From CAIWHR01 sp963741355 (GTDB lineage Bacteria; Pseudomonadota; Gammaproteobacteria; Burkholderiales; Casimicrobiaceae), in contig CAVUIG010000012.1 of the NCBI GenBank assembly GCA_963741355.1, positions 23,349 through 87,348 on the forward strand: a stretch of DNA of 64,000 bases. The letters are read 5' to 3'. How positions within the stretch are numbered: the stretch's first letter is position 1; each line of letters begins with the position of its first letter. Positions 48,137 through 58,674 of the stretch are shown here, in pieces. The notes beneath the pieces were generated by a model. It did no database searches, was not told the origin of the DNA, and was given only the letters and a program-made list of their open reading frames with translations. Position numbers and translations under genes: made by a program.

Positions 48137-49020
48137 TCAGTAATGCACCTTGCGCTCGACGTAGCGGAACTGGATGACGGTGAGCACGATCACGATCAGC
48201 ATCAGCACCACCGACTGCGCCGCCGAGCCGGAGAGATCGAGCGCCTGCATGCCGGCCTGGTAGACCTTGTAGACGAGGATCTGCGTCGCCTGCCCGGGAC
48301 CGCCCTGCGTCGTCGCGTCGACGATCGCGAAGGTGTCGAAGAACGCGTAGACGATGTTGACGACGAGCAGGAAGAACGTCGTCGGCGACAGCAGCGGGAA
48401 GACGATCGTCCAGAAGCGGCGCAACGGCCCCGCGCCGTCGATCGCCGCGGCCTCGATCATCGACTTCGGAATCGACTGCAGCCCGGCGAGGAAGAACAGG
48501 AAGTTGTAGCTGATCTGCTTCCACACGGCGGCGATCACGATCAGGGTCAGCGCCTGCCCGCCGTTGAGGTAGTAGTTCCAGTTGATGCCGAGCTGGCGCA
48601 GCGCGAACGTGACGATGCCGATCGACGGCGACAGCAGGAACAGCCACAGCACGCCGGCGACGGCCGCGGCGACCGCGTAGGGCCAGATCAGCAGCGTCTT
48701 GTAGACCGCGGCGCCGCGTGACGACGCGGTCGGCGAAGACCGCGAGCAGCAGCGCGATCGCGAGCCCGATGACGGCCACCAGCAGCGAGAACACCGCGGT
48801 GACGCGGAACGAGCGCAGGTAGAGCGGGTCGTTGAACAGCGCCTTGAAATTGTCGAACCAGACGAACTGCGGTCCGGGTACCGAAGACGTCCTGGACCAG
48901 CACCGACTGGTAGAGCGCCTGCGCCGCCGGCCAGAAGAAGAAGACCAGCGTGATCGCGATCTGCGGCGCGATCAGCGCATACGGAAGCCAGCGCGATCGG
49001 AAGACGGCGCGATCGTCCAT
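48137..49020 (-). CDS. ugpA: Glycerol-3-phosphate ABC transporter permease UgpA (frameshifted)
   Basis: About 293 residues. It starts MDDRAVFRSRWLPYALIAPQ with the first membrane segment TLVFFFWPAAQALYQSVLVQD. After a shift near 48885 comes SLLVAVIGLAIALLLAVFADR, then after another near 48715 come AAVYKTLLIWPYAVAAAVAG and the EAA loop SIPKSMIEAAAIDGAGPLRRFW, ending RYVERKVHY. The stop overlaps the upstream region of ugpE, and ugpB precedes it by 53 bp. Confidence 0.9.
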
Positions 49021-49073
49021 GCCGAGTCGCCGCCGCGCCGCCGGATCCGGAAGGCGCGACGGCGTGCCTGCTG

Positions 49074-50399
49074 TTACTGGTTGGCCTTCTGGAACCGCTC
49101 GAGCTGCTCGTTGCCGCGGCGCACCGCTTCATCGAGCGCCTGCTTGGCGGTCTTCTGCCCGTTCCAGACCTGCTCCAGCTCCTCGTCGTTGATGTTGCGG
49201 ATCTCGACGAAGTTGCCGAAGCGCACGCCCTTCGAGTTCGCCGTCGGCGGCTTGTTGTTGAGCTCGCCGATCGCGATGTCGAAGCCCGGGTTCTTTTCGT
49301 AGAAACCCTGGCTCTTGGTCAGCTCGTACGCGGCGATGGTGATCGGGACGTAGCCCGTCGCCTGGTGCCAGTCGGCCTGCACTTCCGGCGACGACAGGAA
49401 CGTGAAGAACTTCGCGATGCCCTTGTAGACCGCGGGATCCTTCTGCGTCAGCACCCAGAGCGTCGCGCCGCCGATGATCGTGTTCTGCGGCGCGCCCGTG
49501 ACGTCGGCCCAGTATGGCAGCCGCGCGACGCGCCAGTTGAACTTGGCGTTCGCCTTGATGTTCGCGTAGGACCCGCTCGACGTCGTGATCATCGCGCAGT
49601 CGCCGCTCGTGAACTTCGCGAGCGGCTCGTCCTTGCGGCCGGCGTAGGTGAAGAGGCCCTTCTTCGACCAGTCGCCCAGCGTCTGGATGTGCTTGACCTT
49701 CACCGGCTCGTTCCATTCGAGCCGCGTGTCGAGGCCGCCGAAGCCGTTTTCCTTCGTCGCGACCGGCACGTTGTGCCAGGCGCTGAAGCTCTCGAGCTGG
49801 ACCCACGACTGCCAGCCGGTCGTGAACGCGCACGTGGCGCCCGACGCCTTCAGCTTCTCCGCGGCCTGGCCGACCTCGGGCCACGTCTTCGGCGGCTTGG
49901 TCGGGATCGAGGCCCGGCCTTCTTGAACGCGTCGTCGTTGATGTAGAGCACCTGCGACGAGCTGTTGAACGGCATCGACAGCAGCCGGCCCTGCGTGTCC
50001 GAGTAGTAGCCGTAGACGGCGCCGAGGATACGCCTTCGGATCGAACTTCTCGCCCGATTCGGCCATCAGCTGGTAGACCGGCTTGATCGCGCCCTTGGCC
50101 GCCATCATCGTCGCCGTGCCCACTTCGAACACCTGGACGATCTGCGGCGGGTTGCCGGCGCGATAGGCGGCGATCGCCGCGGCCATCGACTCGTCGTACT
50201 GGCCCTTGTAGACCGGCGTCACCTTGTAGTCGCCCTGCGACGCGTTGAACTTGGTCGCGATCTCGTTGACCTTGTCGCCGAGCTTGCCGGTCATCGAGTG
50301 CCACCACTGGATCTCGACGACCGCCTCGGCCGACATCGCGACGCTGAACAGCACGGCCGCGGACGCGGCGCGCAGGAACACTGCAAATGGGCGTGACAT
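49074..50399 (-). CDS. ugpB: Glycerol-3-phosphate ABC transporter substrate-binding protein (frameshifted)
   Basis: About 440 residues. The start at 50399 has an AGGAGG ribosome-binding site and the signal peptide MSRPFAVFLRAASAAVLFSV ending SAEA. Solute-binding features are IQWWHSMTGKLGDKVNEIA, VYKGQYDESMAAAIAAYRAG and QVFEVGTATMMAAKGAIKP, with NTIIGGATLWVL and HQATGYVPITIAAYE later. A stretch between about 50030 and 49915 lies in another frame because of two opposite indels, after which the original frame resumes. It captures glycerol-3-phosphate in the periplasm. First gene of the ugpBAECQ operon. Confidence 0.93.
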   Translation of the reverse strand: MSRPFAVFLRAASAAVLFSVAMSAEAVVEIQWWHSMTGKLGDKVNEIATKFNASQGDYKVTPVYKGQYDESMAAAIAAYRAGNPPQIVQVFEVGTATMMAAKGAIKPVYQLMAESGEKFDPKAYPRRRLRLLLGHAGPAAVDAVQQLVAGALHQRRRVQEGRASIPTKPPKTWPEVGQAAEKLKASGATCAFTTGWQSWVQLESFSAWHNVPVATKENGFGGLDTRLEWNEPVKVKHIQTLGDWSKKGLFTYAGRKDEPLAKFTSGDCAMITTSSGSYANIKANAKFNWRVARLPYWADVTGAPQNTIIGGATLWVLTQKDPAVYKGIAKFFTFLSSPEVQADWHQATGYVPITIAAYELTKSQGFYEKNPGFDIAIGELNNKPPTANSKGVRFGNFVEIRNINDEELEQVWNGQKTAKQALDEAVRRGNEQLERFQKANQ

Positions 50400-50540
50400 G
50401 GTCCCTCCTCTGGGAAATGCGGAAACGATCATTATGCCGTTTTCAGATGTCCATTCTATTGCATTCCGGCGAGCGCGGGGCGGCCCTCAGGATGGCCGGA
50501 CCGCGCTGCGGCAGGCGTCCCGCCTCCGCGCGGCGGCGAT

Positions 50541-53500
50541 TCAGTCGGCGGCGCCCGGCCGGGGCAGCGACTCCAGCGGCTGCTCCAGCTTCGGCAGCCT
50601 GCACGGGGCGTCCCGCCAGCAGCGTGTACGCGGTCGGCACGACGAACAGCGTCAGCAGCGTGCCGAAGGCCATTCCGCCGACGATCACCCAGCCGATCTG
50701 CGTGCGCGACTCCGCGCCCGCGCCGTGCGCCAGCGCGAGCGGCATGGCCCCCAGCACCATCGCGCCGGTCGTCATCATGATCGGCCGCAGCCGCAGCGTG
50801 GCGGCGTCGACGACGGCATCGGTCAGCGCCTCGCCCTTGGCGCGCAGCTGATTCGAGAATTCGACGATCAGGATCCCGTGCTTGGTGATGAGGCCGACCA
50901 GCGTCACCAGCCCGACCTGGCTGTAGATATTGAGCGTTCCGCCGGTCAGCCAGAGCAGGAACAGCGCGCCCGTCATCGACAGCGGCACGGACAGCATGAT
51001 GACGAAGGGATGGACGAAGCTCTCGAACTGCGCGGACAGCACGAGGTAGATGAAGATCAGCGCCAGTACGAACGTGAAATAGATCTCCCCGCCCGACTTC
51101 CTGAACTCGCGCGACTGGCCGTCGAGATCGGTCTGCGCGGTGGGCGGGAGCGCCCGCTTCGCCGCGTCGTCCATCGCCTTCAGCGCGTCTCCGACCGCGT
51201 AGCCCGGCGCAAGCGTCGCGGTCACCTTGACCGCGCGCAGCCGGTTGAAGTGGTTGAGCGACTGCGGCGCGACGTGCTCGTGCACGTCGACGAGGTTGGA
51301 CAGCTGGACCATCCCGCCGTCGCGGCTTCGCACGTACGCGTCGCTGATGTCGGTCGGCGTCGACCGGTCGATCGGCGCGACCTGCACGATCACGTCGTAC
51401 TGCTCGCCGTCCTTCTTGAACCGCGTGACCTGGCGCCCGCCCAGCATCGTCTCCAGCGTGCGGCCGACGGTGTCGACCGGCGTGCCGACGTCGGACAGCT
51501 TGTCGCGGTTGATCGTGACGCGGAGCTCCGGCGTGTTGAGGCGCAGGTCGGTCTGCATGTTCTGCACGCCCGGATACTTGCGCGCCTCGTCGACGAAGCG
51601 GTCGACGACGCGCTGCAGCTCCGCGTAGGGGATCTGCGACATGATGACGTACTCGACCGGCGTCGACCGGAACGGCTGTCCGAGCGACGGCGGGTTGATC
51701 GGGAAGGCGAATGCGCCGGGGATCGACATCAGCTTCGGCCGCAGCTCGTCGCGATCTGCTGCTGGGTGCGGGTCCGCTCCTCCCACGGCTTCAAGCCGCA
51801 GGAACGCGATCGCGTCGACGACGGTCGGGAATCCCGCGATCGCGCCGTACGCGAAGGCCTCCGGGAATCTGTCCGTAGAATTCCTCGATCGGCCGCAGCT
51901 GGTCGGCGGTGTACTGCGGCGTCGATCCCTGCGGCGCCGACACGACCGACAGCACGATGCCGCGATCCTCGAGCGGGGCGAGCTCGCTTTTCAGCAGCGA
52001 GAAGAAAAGCACGCCCAGCGCGAGGACGACGCACCATGCGGCGACGACCCAGCCGCGATGCCGCAGCGCAATGCCCAGCAAGCGGCGGTACGTGCGCGTC
52101 TGCGCCTCGATGAACGCCTCGATCCGGTTGTAGATCCAGCTGAATGCCGCGCCTGGTGCCGCAGCAGCAGCGAGCACATCATCGGCGAGAGCGTCAGCGC
52201 GACGAATCCCGAGACCAGCACGGCGCCGGCCAGCGCCAGCGCGAACTCGATGAACAGGCGCCCGATGCGCCCCTGCGCGAACGCGAGCGGCGCGTACACC
52301 GACGCCAGCGTCAGCGTCATCGCGATGATCGCGAAGCCGATCTCGCGCGCGCCGGCGATCGCCGCCTCCTTCGGCGGCATGCCCTGCTCGACGTGGCGGA
52401 AGATGTTCTCCAGCATGACGATCGCGTCGTCGACGACGAGCCCGATCGCCAGCACGAGCGCAAGGAGCGTCAGCGTGTTGATCGTGAATCCGAAGAGGTA
52501 CATCAGCGCGAAGGCGCCGATCAGCGACACCGGGATCGTCACCAGCGGGATCAGCGTCGCGCGGAGACTGCGCAGGAAGAAGAAGATCACCAGGACCACG
52601 AGCGCGATCGCCTCGAGGATCGTCTCGAACACCGACGCGATCGAGCGGTCGATGAAGACCGACGTGTCGTAGCCGATGACGAGCTTCATTCCGGACGGAA
52701 GCGTCGGGTTGATCTGCGCGACCTCCGCCGCCACCGCCGGGAAAGGTCGAGCGGGTTCGCGACCGCCTGCTTGACCACGCCGATGTTGAGCGACGGCTTG
52801 CCGTTGAAGCGCGACACCGTGCGCTCGTCGACGGCGCCGATGGCGACGCTGCCGACGTCGCGGATGCGCACGGGATACCCGCCGACATTGGCGACGATGA
52901 TGCTGCCGAACTGCTCGGGGGTCTGCAGGTCGGTCTCGGCGACGACCGTGAATTCGCGCGCCTGCGACTCGATGCGTCCGGCGGGAATCTCCGCGTTCTG
53001 GCGCCGGATGGCGTCCTCGACGTCCTGCACCGTCAGCTTGTAGCCGCCGAGGCGCGTGCGGTCGAGGTCGATCCGCATCGAGACCTGCCGCTCGCCGAAG
53101 ATGCGCACGTCGGAGGCGCCCGGCAGCACGGAGAGCCGCGGCTGGATGTAGCGCTTCACGTAGTCGGACGCCTCGAGCGGCGAGAGCGACCCCGCCTGCA
53201 CCGCGATGTAGATCACCGGATTCGAGTCCGCCTCGACCTTGCCGATGATGGGCTCGTCGATCGTGTCGGGCAGCCGGCCGCGCACCCGCGCGACCTTGTC
53301 GCGCACGTCGGCGGCGGCCGAGTCGGGGTCGCGCTTCAGCGTGAAGCGGACGTTGATCTGGCTGATTTCCGACCGGCTCTGCGACGTCATCACCTCGACG
53401 CCCTCGATGCCGGACAGCGAATCCTCGAGGGGCTTCGTCACCTGCGACTCGACCACTTCGGCCGACGCGCCGCGATAGGTCGTCGTCACGCTGACGACGG

Positions 53501-53627
53501 GCTCGTCGATGCGCGGATACTCGCGCACCGGCAGGCGCGTGTACGCGATCACCCCGACCAGCAGGACGATGAGCGAGAGCACGGTCGCGAAGACCGGCCG
53601 CCGGATGCAGATCTCGGGGAGCAGCAT
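50541..53627 (-). CDS. RND multidrug efflux transporter, HAE1 family (frameshifted)
   Basis: About 1030 residues after bridging indels near 52742, 52152, 51865, 51758 and 50590. Start MLLPEICIRRPVFATVLSLI with the first membrane helix. Porter-domain text includes GVEVMTSQSRSEISQINVRF and ADVRDKVARVRGRLPDTI. The proton-relay acidic pair lies in LALVLAIGLVVDDAIVMLEN, and the second half has EFRKSGGEIYFTFVLALIFIY and GLITKHGILIVEFSNQLR. Restoring the last frame gives the end LEQPLESLPRPGAAD at 50541. It pumps drugs or metabolites with the adaptor encoded just upstream; no outer-membrane channel gene is adjacent. Confidence 0.9.
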
Positions 53628-53646
53628 CGTCGTCGCGCGCCGCGCG

Positions 53647-54810
53647 TCAGGAACGCGGCCGCGTGCCGTCGGCCTGGGCGGGCCGCGCCGCGCCGGCATC
53701 GGTGCCCGAAGCGACGGGCGCTGCCGCCGGGGCGATCGTCACGGCCATGCCGTCGCGGAGCTTCAACTGTCCCGCGGTGACGACGACTTCGCCCGTGTGC
53801 GAGCCCTTGGTGATCTCGACGCGGGCGTCGCGCCGCTGCCCGATCTCGACCTTCGTGCGCGTCACCTTGCCGTCGGCGATCTTGAACACGTACTGGTCCT
53901 CGCCCAGCGGCACCAGCGCCTGCTCCGGCACGACCAGCGTGTCGCGCTCGCCGTTGGTGATGAGCCGCACGCGCGCGAACATGCCGGGCCGGAGCGCGGT
54001 GTCGGCATTGCGCACCTGCGCGCGGATCACGATCGCCCGGCCGCCGGCGTCGACCAGCGGGTTGATCGCGAACACCTTGCCTTCGTACGTGCGCCCGGGA
54101 AGCGCATCGAGTCCGATCTCCAGCGTCTGCCCGACGCCGACCTGCTTCAGGTAGACCTCGGGCACGCGGAAATCGACCTTGAGAAGATCGATCGACTCGA
54201 GATTGACGAGGTCCTGGCCCTCCTTCACGTAATCGCCGAGCGACACCGAGCGCAGGCCGGCGACCCCCGAGAAGGGCGCCTTGATCACGGTCTTCGCGAG
54301 CCGCGCTTCGGCGAGCGCGATCGCCGCCTCGGCGAGCCGCAGGTTGTTCTCCGCCTCGTCCTTCGCCTGGCTCGAGATGAACCCCTGCTTCTGCAGGTCG
54401 ATGGCACGCTCGTACTTCGTCTTCGCGAGCCAGAGATTCGCCTTCGCCTGCTCGTACTCGGCCTCGTTGATCGCCGGATCGAGGCGCACCATCGTCGTGC
54501 CCTTCGCGATCGGCTGGCCTTCCTTGAACTGGATCGCGCTGACCCGGCCGGCCACTTCGGGCCGCAGGGTCACCGATTCGTCGGAGCGCAGGCTGCCGAC
54601 GGCGGTGATCACCTGGGGCATCGGCGCCGCAGCCACCCTGGCGGCTTCGACGGCAACCCCCGGCACGGCGCCGGTGGGCGCCGGCGCGGCGCCCGGCGTG
54701 CCGGGCGTGGCGACACTCGCGCCGGGCCTGGACTGGCCAAGCCAATAGCCGCCGCCGGCGGCAACCGCAACGCCGAGCAGCACGAGCACGGCGACGACAC
54801 TGCGTTTCAT
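53647..54810 (-). CDS. RND efflux periplasmic adaptor subunit
   Basis: A 387-residue membrane-fusion protein. An N-terminal hydrophobic anchor (VVAVLVLLGVAVAAGGGYWLG) precedes the barrel/lipoyl region with VTLRPEVAGRVSAIQFKEGQ, a short alpha-hairpin (YERAIDLQKQGFISSQAKDEA, with Ala/Glu-rich helices), and the second lipoyl half IKAPFSGVAGLRSVSLGDYV. The C-terminal beta domain has GMFARVRLITNGERDTLVVPEQAL. It links the pump to an outer-membrane channel. It ends 19 bp before the pump start, so the two form an operon. Confidence 0.92.
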   Translation of the reverse strand: MKRSVVAVLVLLGVAVAAGGGYWLGQSRPGASVATPGTPGAAPAPTGAVPGVAVEAARVAAAPMPQVITAVGSLRSDESVTLRPEVAGRVSAIQFKEGQPIAKGTTMVRLDPAINEAEYEQAKANLWLAKTKYERAIDLQKQGFISSQAKDEAENNLRLAEAAIALAEARLAKTVIKAPFSGVAGLRSVSLGDYVKEGQDLVNLESIDLLKVDFRVPEVYLKQVGVGQTLEIGLDALPGRTYEGKVFAINPLVDAGGRAIVIRAQVRNADTALRPGMFARVRLITNGERDTLVVPEQALVPLGEDQYVFKIADGKVTRTKVEIGQRRDARVEITKGSHTGEVVVTAGQLKLRDGMAVTIAPAAAPVASGTDAGAARPAQADGTRPRS

Positions 54811-55047
54811 CGGGAATTATCCATCGACACGGGACGGGGGTGACCGCTCAAAACGGGCAATTATGCGCTGTGGCGGAGTGCCCCGGCAATCGACGCCCTT
54901 CCATCGACGCGAAACCGGGCGCGCGGCTGTCGTGATGAACGCCGCGTTGCATTCCAGGCCATTCGCCGGAAGAATTGCAGCGCACCGCGGGCGTTCGCGC
55001 CATTTGGGTCGTGCGGCGACGCCGCGGGAAGCCGTCGCGGAGGAACC

Positions 55048-56034
55048 ATGTTTCGAAAAGCACTGCGTGTGCTGTGGGGCGTCGCGATCGTCGCGGTGCT
55101 GGGGGTGGCGGGCGGCGCGTTGGCCCAGGCGCCGGCGTATCCGTCGAAACCGATCCGGCTGGTCGTGCCCTTCCCGCCGGGCGGCGCCACCGACATTCTC
55201 GCCCGCGAAGTCGCGCAGAAGCTCACCGAGGCCTGGGGCCAGTCGGTCGTCGTCGACAATCGCCCGGGCGCGGGCGGCAACATCGGCGCCGAGCTCGTCG
55301 CCCGTGCCGCGCCTGACGGCTACACGCTCCTCATGGGAACCGTCGGCACGCACGCGATCAATGCGAGCCTCTACGCGAAGCTTCCGTACGACCACGTCAA
55401 GGACTTCGCGCCGGTGATCCTCGTCGCCGGCGTGCCCAACGTGCTGGTCGTCAATCCCGCGTTGCCGGTGAACACCGTCGCCGAGCTCATCGCCTACGCG
55501 AAGGCCAATCCGGGCAAGCTCAATTTCGCGTCGTCGGGCAACGGAACGTCGATCCACTTGTCCGGAGAGCTCTTCAAGGTGATGGCCGGCGTGCAGATGA
55601 CGCACGTCCCGTACAAGGGCAGCGCGCCCGCGGTGGCCGACCTGATCAGCGGGCAGGTCCAGCTGATGTTCGACAACCTCCCGCCGTCACTTCCGCAGAT
55701 CAAGGCCGGCAAGCTCCGCGCGCTCGCGGTTACCTCGGCGACACGCGCTCCGGCGTTGCCGGACGTGCCGACGATCGCGGAAGCCGGGCTGCCCGGCTTC
55801 GAGGCGTCGTCCTGGTTCGGCGTGCTCGCCCCTGCCGGCACGCCACCTGCGATCGTCGCCAGGCTGAACGCCGAAATCGCGAAGTGGCTCGCGTCGCCCG
55901 AAGCGAGGGAGAAGCTCTCGAAGCAAGGTGCAAATGCCGCCGGCGGATCGCCCGAGGATTTCGCGAAGCACATCGCGGCGGAGACCACGAAATGGGCGAA
56001 GGTCGTGAAGGATTCCGGGGCGAAGGTCGACTGA
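55048..56034 (+). CDS. Bug/TctC-type periplasmic solute-binding protein
   Basis: A 328-residue protein with a signal peptide (MFRKALRVLWGVAIVAVLGV...ALAQA). Family signatures are YPSKPIRLVVPFPPGGATDI, VVVDNRPGAGGNIGAELVAR, DGYTLLMGTVGTHAINASLY and FASSGNGTSIHLSGELFK. These bind carboxylates or related ligands, and the family is greatly expanded in betaproteobacteria; many are orphans with no cognate TctAB, as here. Ligand unknown. It is divergent from the RND adaptor across a 237-bp region in which I see no gene. Confidence 0.93.
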   Translation: MFRKALRVLWGVAIVAVLGVAGGALAQAPAYPSKPIRLVVPFPPGGATDILAREVAQKLTEAWGQSVVVDNRPGAGGNIGAELVARAAPDGYTLLMGTVGTHAINASLYAKLPYDHVKDFAPVILVAGVPNVLVVNPALPVNTVAELIAYAKANPGKLNFASSGNGTSIHLSGELFKVMAGVQMTHVPYKGSAPAVADLISGQVQLMFDNLPPSLPQIKAGKLRALAVTSATRAPALPDVPTIAEAGLPGFEASSWFGVLAPAGTPPAIVARLNAEIAKWLASPEAREKLSKQGANAAGGSPEDFAKHIAAETTKWAKVVKDSGAKVD

Positions 56035-56074
56035 GCGAGGCGGGCGAGCGCCAGCGAGCCAAGGCCCGAAGGGC

Positions 56075-56335
56075 GCGTCGCCGAGCGATGGAGCGCGGCC
56101 GAAGAAGCGAAACTCGCGTCTGCGACGCGCGGGTGGCGGCCGACGCGCTGAGGTGGAATCGACCTGACGCTACGTGGAGGCCGCGCGTCCCCGAGGACAC
56201 CGCGCGAGCAGGGCGACAGCCCGGAGCGAACGACTCGCATCTGCGACGCGGGTGGAGGCCGACGCGCAGATGTGGAGTCGACCTGACGCTACGTGGAGGC
56301 CGCGCGTCGCCGAGCGATGGAGCGCGGCCGACGAC
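56075..56335. repeat. Intergenic direct repeats
   Basis: The 369-bp gap between the Bug protein gene and the DUF423 gene holds two imperfect copies of a unit with period about 119 bp. Shared blocks are CTGCGACGCG near 56120 and 56241, and ACCTGACGCTACGTGGAGGC at 56162 and 56281. A flanking block GCGTCGCCGAGCGATGGAGC occurs at 56076 and about 56306. The family is probably a multi-copy intergenic element; no open reading frame is convincing. Confidence 0.7.
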
Positions 56336-56403
56336 TCGGTACTTCGCATTGCACCGCGCGTGCGGAGGCCGCGGATTGATGCCGGCCGCACCGTCGACCC
56401 GAA

Positions 56404-56778
56404 TCACCACCGCAACGCCGCGGCGGCGAGCGTCGCCCACGCGGCGAGGAATGCGACGCCGCCCACGGGTGTCAGCACGCCCGGCGCGTGATTGCCGGTC
56501 AGCGTGATGAAGTAGAGCGAGCCGCAGAAAAGCACGAGTCCGGCGACCAGCAGCCATCCCGACACCGCGAGGAGGCGGCTGCGCGGCTTGTGCAGCAGCA
56601 GGATTCCGACGCCGAGAAGACCCAGCGCGTGGAAGAAATGATATTGCACGGCGTTGGCGAACGCGGGTTGCAGGTCCGGGGCGATCACCGTGCGAAACGC
56701 GTGGGAACCGAGCGCGCCCGCGCCGACCGCGACGAAGAGGAATGCGGCCGCGAGCGTCACGGCGATCCGCGGGCTCAT
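56404..56778 (-). CDS. DUF423 membrane protein
   Basis: A 124-residue protein with four hydrophobic helices. Signatures are AVGAGALGSHAFR near the N-terminus, FANAVQYHFFHALGLLGVGIL and the end TPVGGVAFLAAWATLAAAAL. This is the YgdD/DUF423 family of small inner-membrane proteins with no assigned function. Intact frame. Confidence 0.9.
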   Translation of the reverse strand: MSPRIAVTLAAAFLFVAVGAGALGSHAFRTVIAPDLQPAFANAVQYHFFHALGLLGVGILLLHKPRSRLLAVSGWLLVAGLVLFCGSLYFITLTGNHAPGVLTPVGGVAFLAAWATLAAAALRW

Positions 56779-56900
56779 CGCGGCGCCTCGTGCCGGCGGA
56801 TGCGGATCGGCGTGGATGGCGCGGCTCGTCCGCTGCGACAGCGCCGGTTTCGTCTAGAATGATGCACGCGCACCTCTTCTCGAGCGCAAAGGATAGCATC

Positions 56901-57266
56901 GTGACGATCGAACGCCGCCACGTCGGCAAGCGCCTTTCCGAAGCCGTGATCAACCGCGCCTCCGGAACGGTCTATCTCGCCGGGCAGGTCGCCGACGAGC
57001 CGTCCGCGGACATCACCGGACAGGCGCAGCAGGTCCTGGCGCAGATCGACGATCTGCTCTTCGAGGCCGGAACCGACAAGTCGAAGATCCTGTCCGCGAC
57101 GATCTACCTGCCTGACATGGGCGACTTCGCCGCGATGAATGCCGTGTGGGAGAAATGGGTCGTGCCCGGGCAGACGCCCGCCCGCGCGACGGTCCAGGCG
57201 ACGCTCGCGGCGCCGCAGTACCGGATCGAGATCCAGGTCGTCGCCGCGACCGCGATTCCGGCGTGA
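56901..57266 (+). CDS. RidA-family protein
   Basis: A 121-residue YjgF/YER057c-type protein: VTIERRHVGKRLSEAVINRA, GTVYLAGQVADEPSADITGQ, and TIYLPDMGDFAAMNAVWEKW. RidA proteins deaminate reactive enamine/imine intermediates from PLP enzymes. It precedes a PLP transaminase by 11 bp, which suits that role. The GTG at 56901 is chosen because AAGGA lies at the right spacing and the family opens MxIERxHVG; an ATG at 56859 would add 14 unconserved residues. Catalytic Arg of the RidA subgroup is not obvious, so it may belong to another Rid subgroup. Confidence 0.87.
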   Translation: MTIERRHVGKRLSEAVINRASGTVYLAGQVADEPSADITGQAQQVLAQIDDLLFEAGTDKSKILSATIYLPDMGDFAAMNAVWEKWVVPGQTPARATVQATLAAPQYRIEIQVVAATAIPA

Positions 57267-57277
57267 CGAAGAACCCG

Positions 57278-58580
57278 ATGTCCACTTCGCTTTCAGCTTC
57301 CGCGCGCGCCGTCGTCGCCGCGACGCCGCCGCGCGAGGCGGTTGCAACAAGCGGCACCGCGACGCTGCCGGTCACGCGCGCGACCTTCGACGAAGTCATG
57401 GTGCCGTGCTACGCGCCGGCGCCGTTCATTCCGGTGCGCGGCGAAGGCTCGCGCGTATGGGATCAGGACGGCCGGATGTACATCGACTTCGCGAGCGGGG
57501 TCGCGGTCACGGCGCTCGGCCATTGCCATCCGGCGATAGCTGCGCGCGCTGGAGGAGCAGGCGAAGAAGCTCTGGCACGCGTCGAACTGGCTGACCAACG
57601 AACCGGCGCTGCGCCTCGCGAAACGCCTCACCGACGCGACGTTCGCCGAGCGCGTGTTCTTCTGCAACTCGGGCGCCGAGGCGAACGAGGCGGCGCTGAA
57701 GCTCGCCCGGCGCCTCGCGCACGACCGCTACGGCGCGCAGAAGGCGCGCGTGATCTCGACGCTCAACGCGTTTCACGGGCGCACGCTCTTCACCGTGACC
57801 GCGGGCGGCCAGGCGAAATACGCGACGGGCTTCGGGCCCAATCCCGCAGGATTCACGCACATTCCCTACAACGACGTCGCCGCGCTGGAGGCTGCATTCC
57901 GCGAGGAAGGCGGCGATGACATTTGCGCGGTGATCCTGGAGCCGCTGCAGGGCGAAGGCGGGATGATCCCGGGCACGCCGGAATTCCTGCAGGCCGCGCG
58001 CCGGCTCTGCAGTGAGCACCACGCACTCCTCATCCTCGACGAGGTCCAGAGCGGCATGGGCCGGACCGGAACGCTCTTCTCGTACATGCAGAAGGGCATC
58101 GTCCCGGACATCATGACGAGCGCCAAGGGTCTGGGCGGCGGCTTCCCCGTCGGTGCGATGCTGACCACCGCCGACATCGCGAGCGTCTTCACCGTCGGCC
58201 TGCACGGCAGCACCTACGGCGGCAACCCGCTCGCGTGTGCGGTCGCCGGCGCCGTCTTCGACGTCATCAACACGACCGAAGTGCTCGACGGCGTGAGGGC
58301 GCGGCACGCGCTCTTCATGGAAGGCCTGAAGGCGATCAACGCGCGCCGGCGCGTCTTCGCCGACCTGCGCGGCGAAGGCGTGTGGCTGGGCTGCGAGCTC
58401 GACGCCGCGTGGAAGGGCAAGGCAATGGACGTCGTGAAGGCCGCCGGAGACGCGGGCCTCCTCGTGCTCGTCGCCGGACCGGACGTCGTGCGCCTCGCGC
58501 CGTCGCTCGTCATCAGTCTCGACGAGATCCTCGAGGGCCTCTCGCGCCTCGAAACCGCGCTCAATCGCGCGCTGGCCTGA
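57278..58580 (+). CDS. astC: Succinylornithine/acetylornithine transaminase (one frameshift)
   Basis: About 433 residues, class III PLP aminotransferase. VPCYAPAPFIPVRGEGSRVWD and IDFASGVAVTALGHCHPA open the fold; after a one-base shift near 57540, RALEEQAKKLWHASNWLTNE and ERVFFCNSGAEANEAALKLAR follow. The PLP site has AVILEPLQGEGG, LLILDEVQSGMGRTG and the lysine in MTSAKGLGGGFPVGAML. Called AstC because astA and astB follow; by sequence alone ArgD or ornithine transaminase are alternatives. It converts N2-succinylornithine to its semialdehyde in arginine degradation. Confidence 0.88.
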
Positions 58581-58674
58581 TCGCAGGCCGAATCGCCTTG
58601 CGTTCGCCATCGTCCTGACCGGCGCGCCGCTGCCGCAGGCACGTCATAAAACCTTAAATTTCTAGGGTTCCCTA

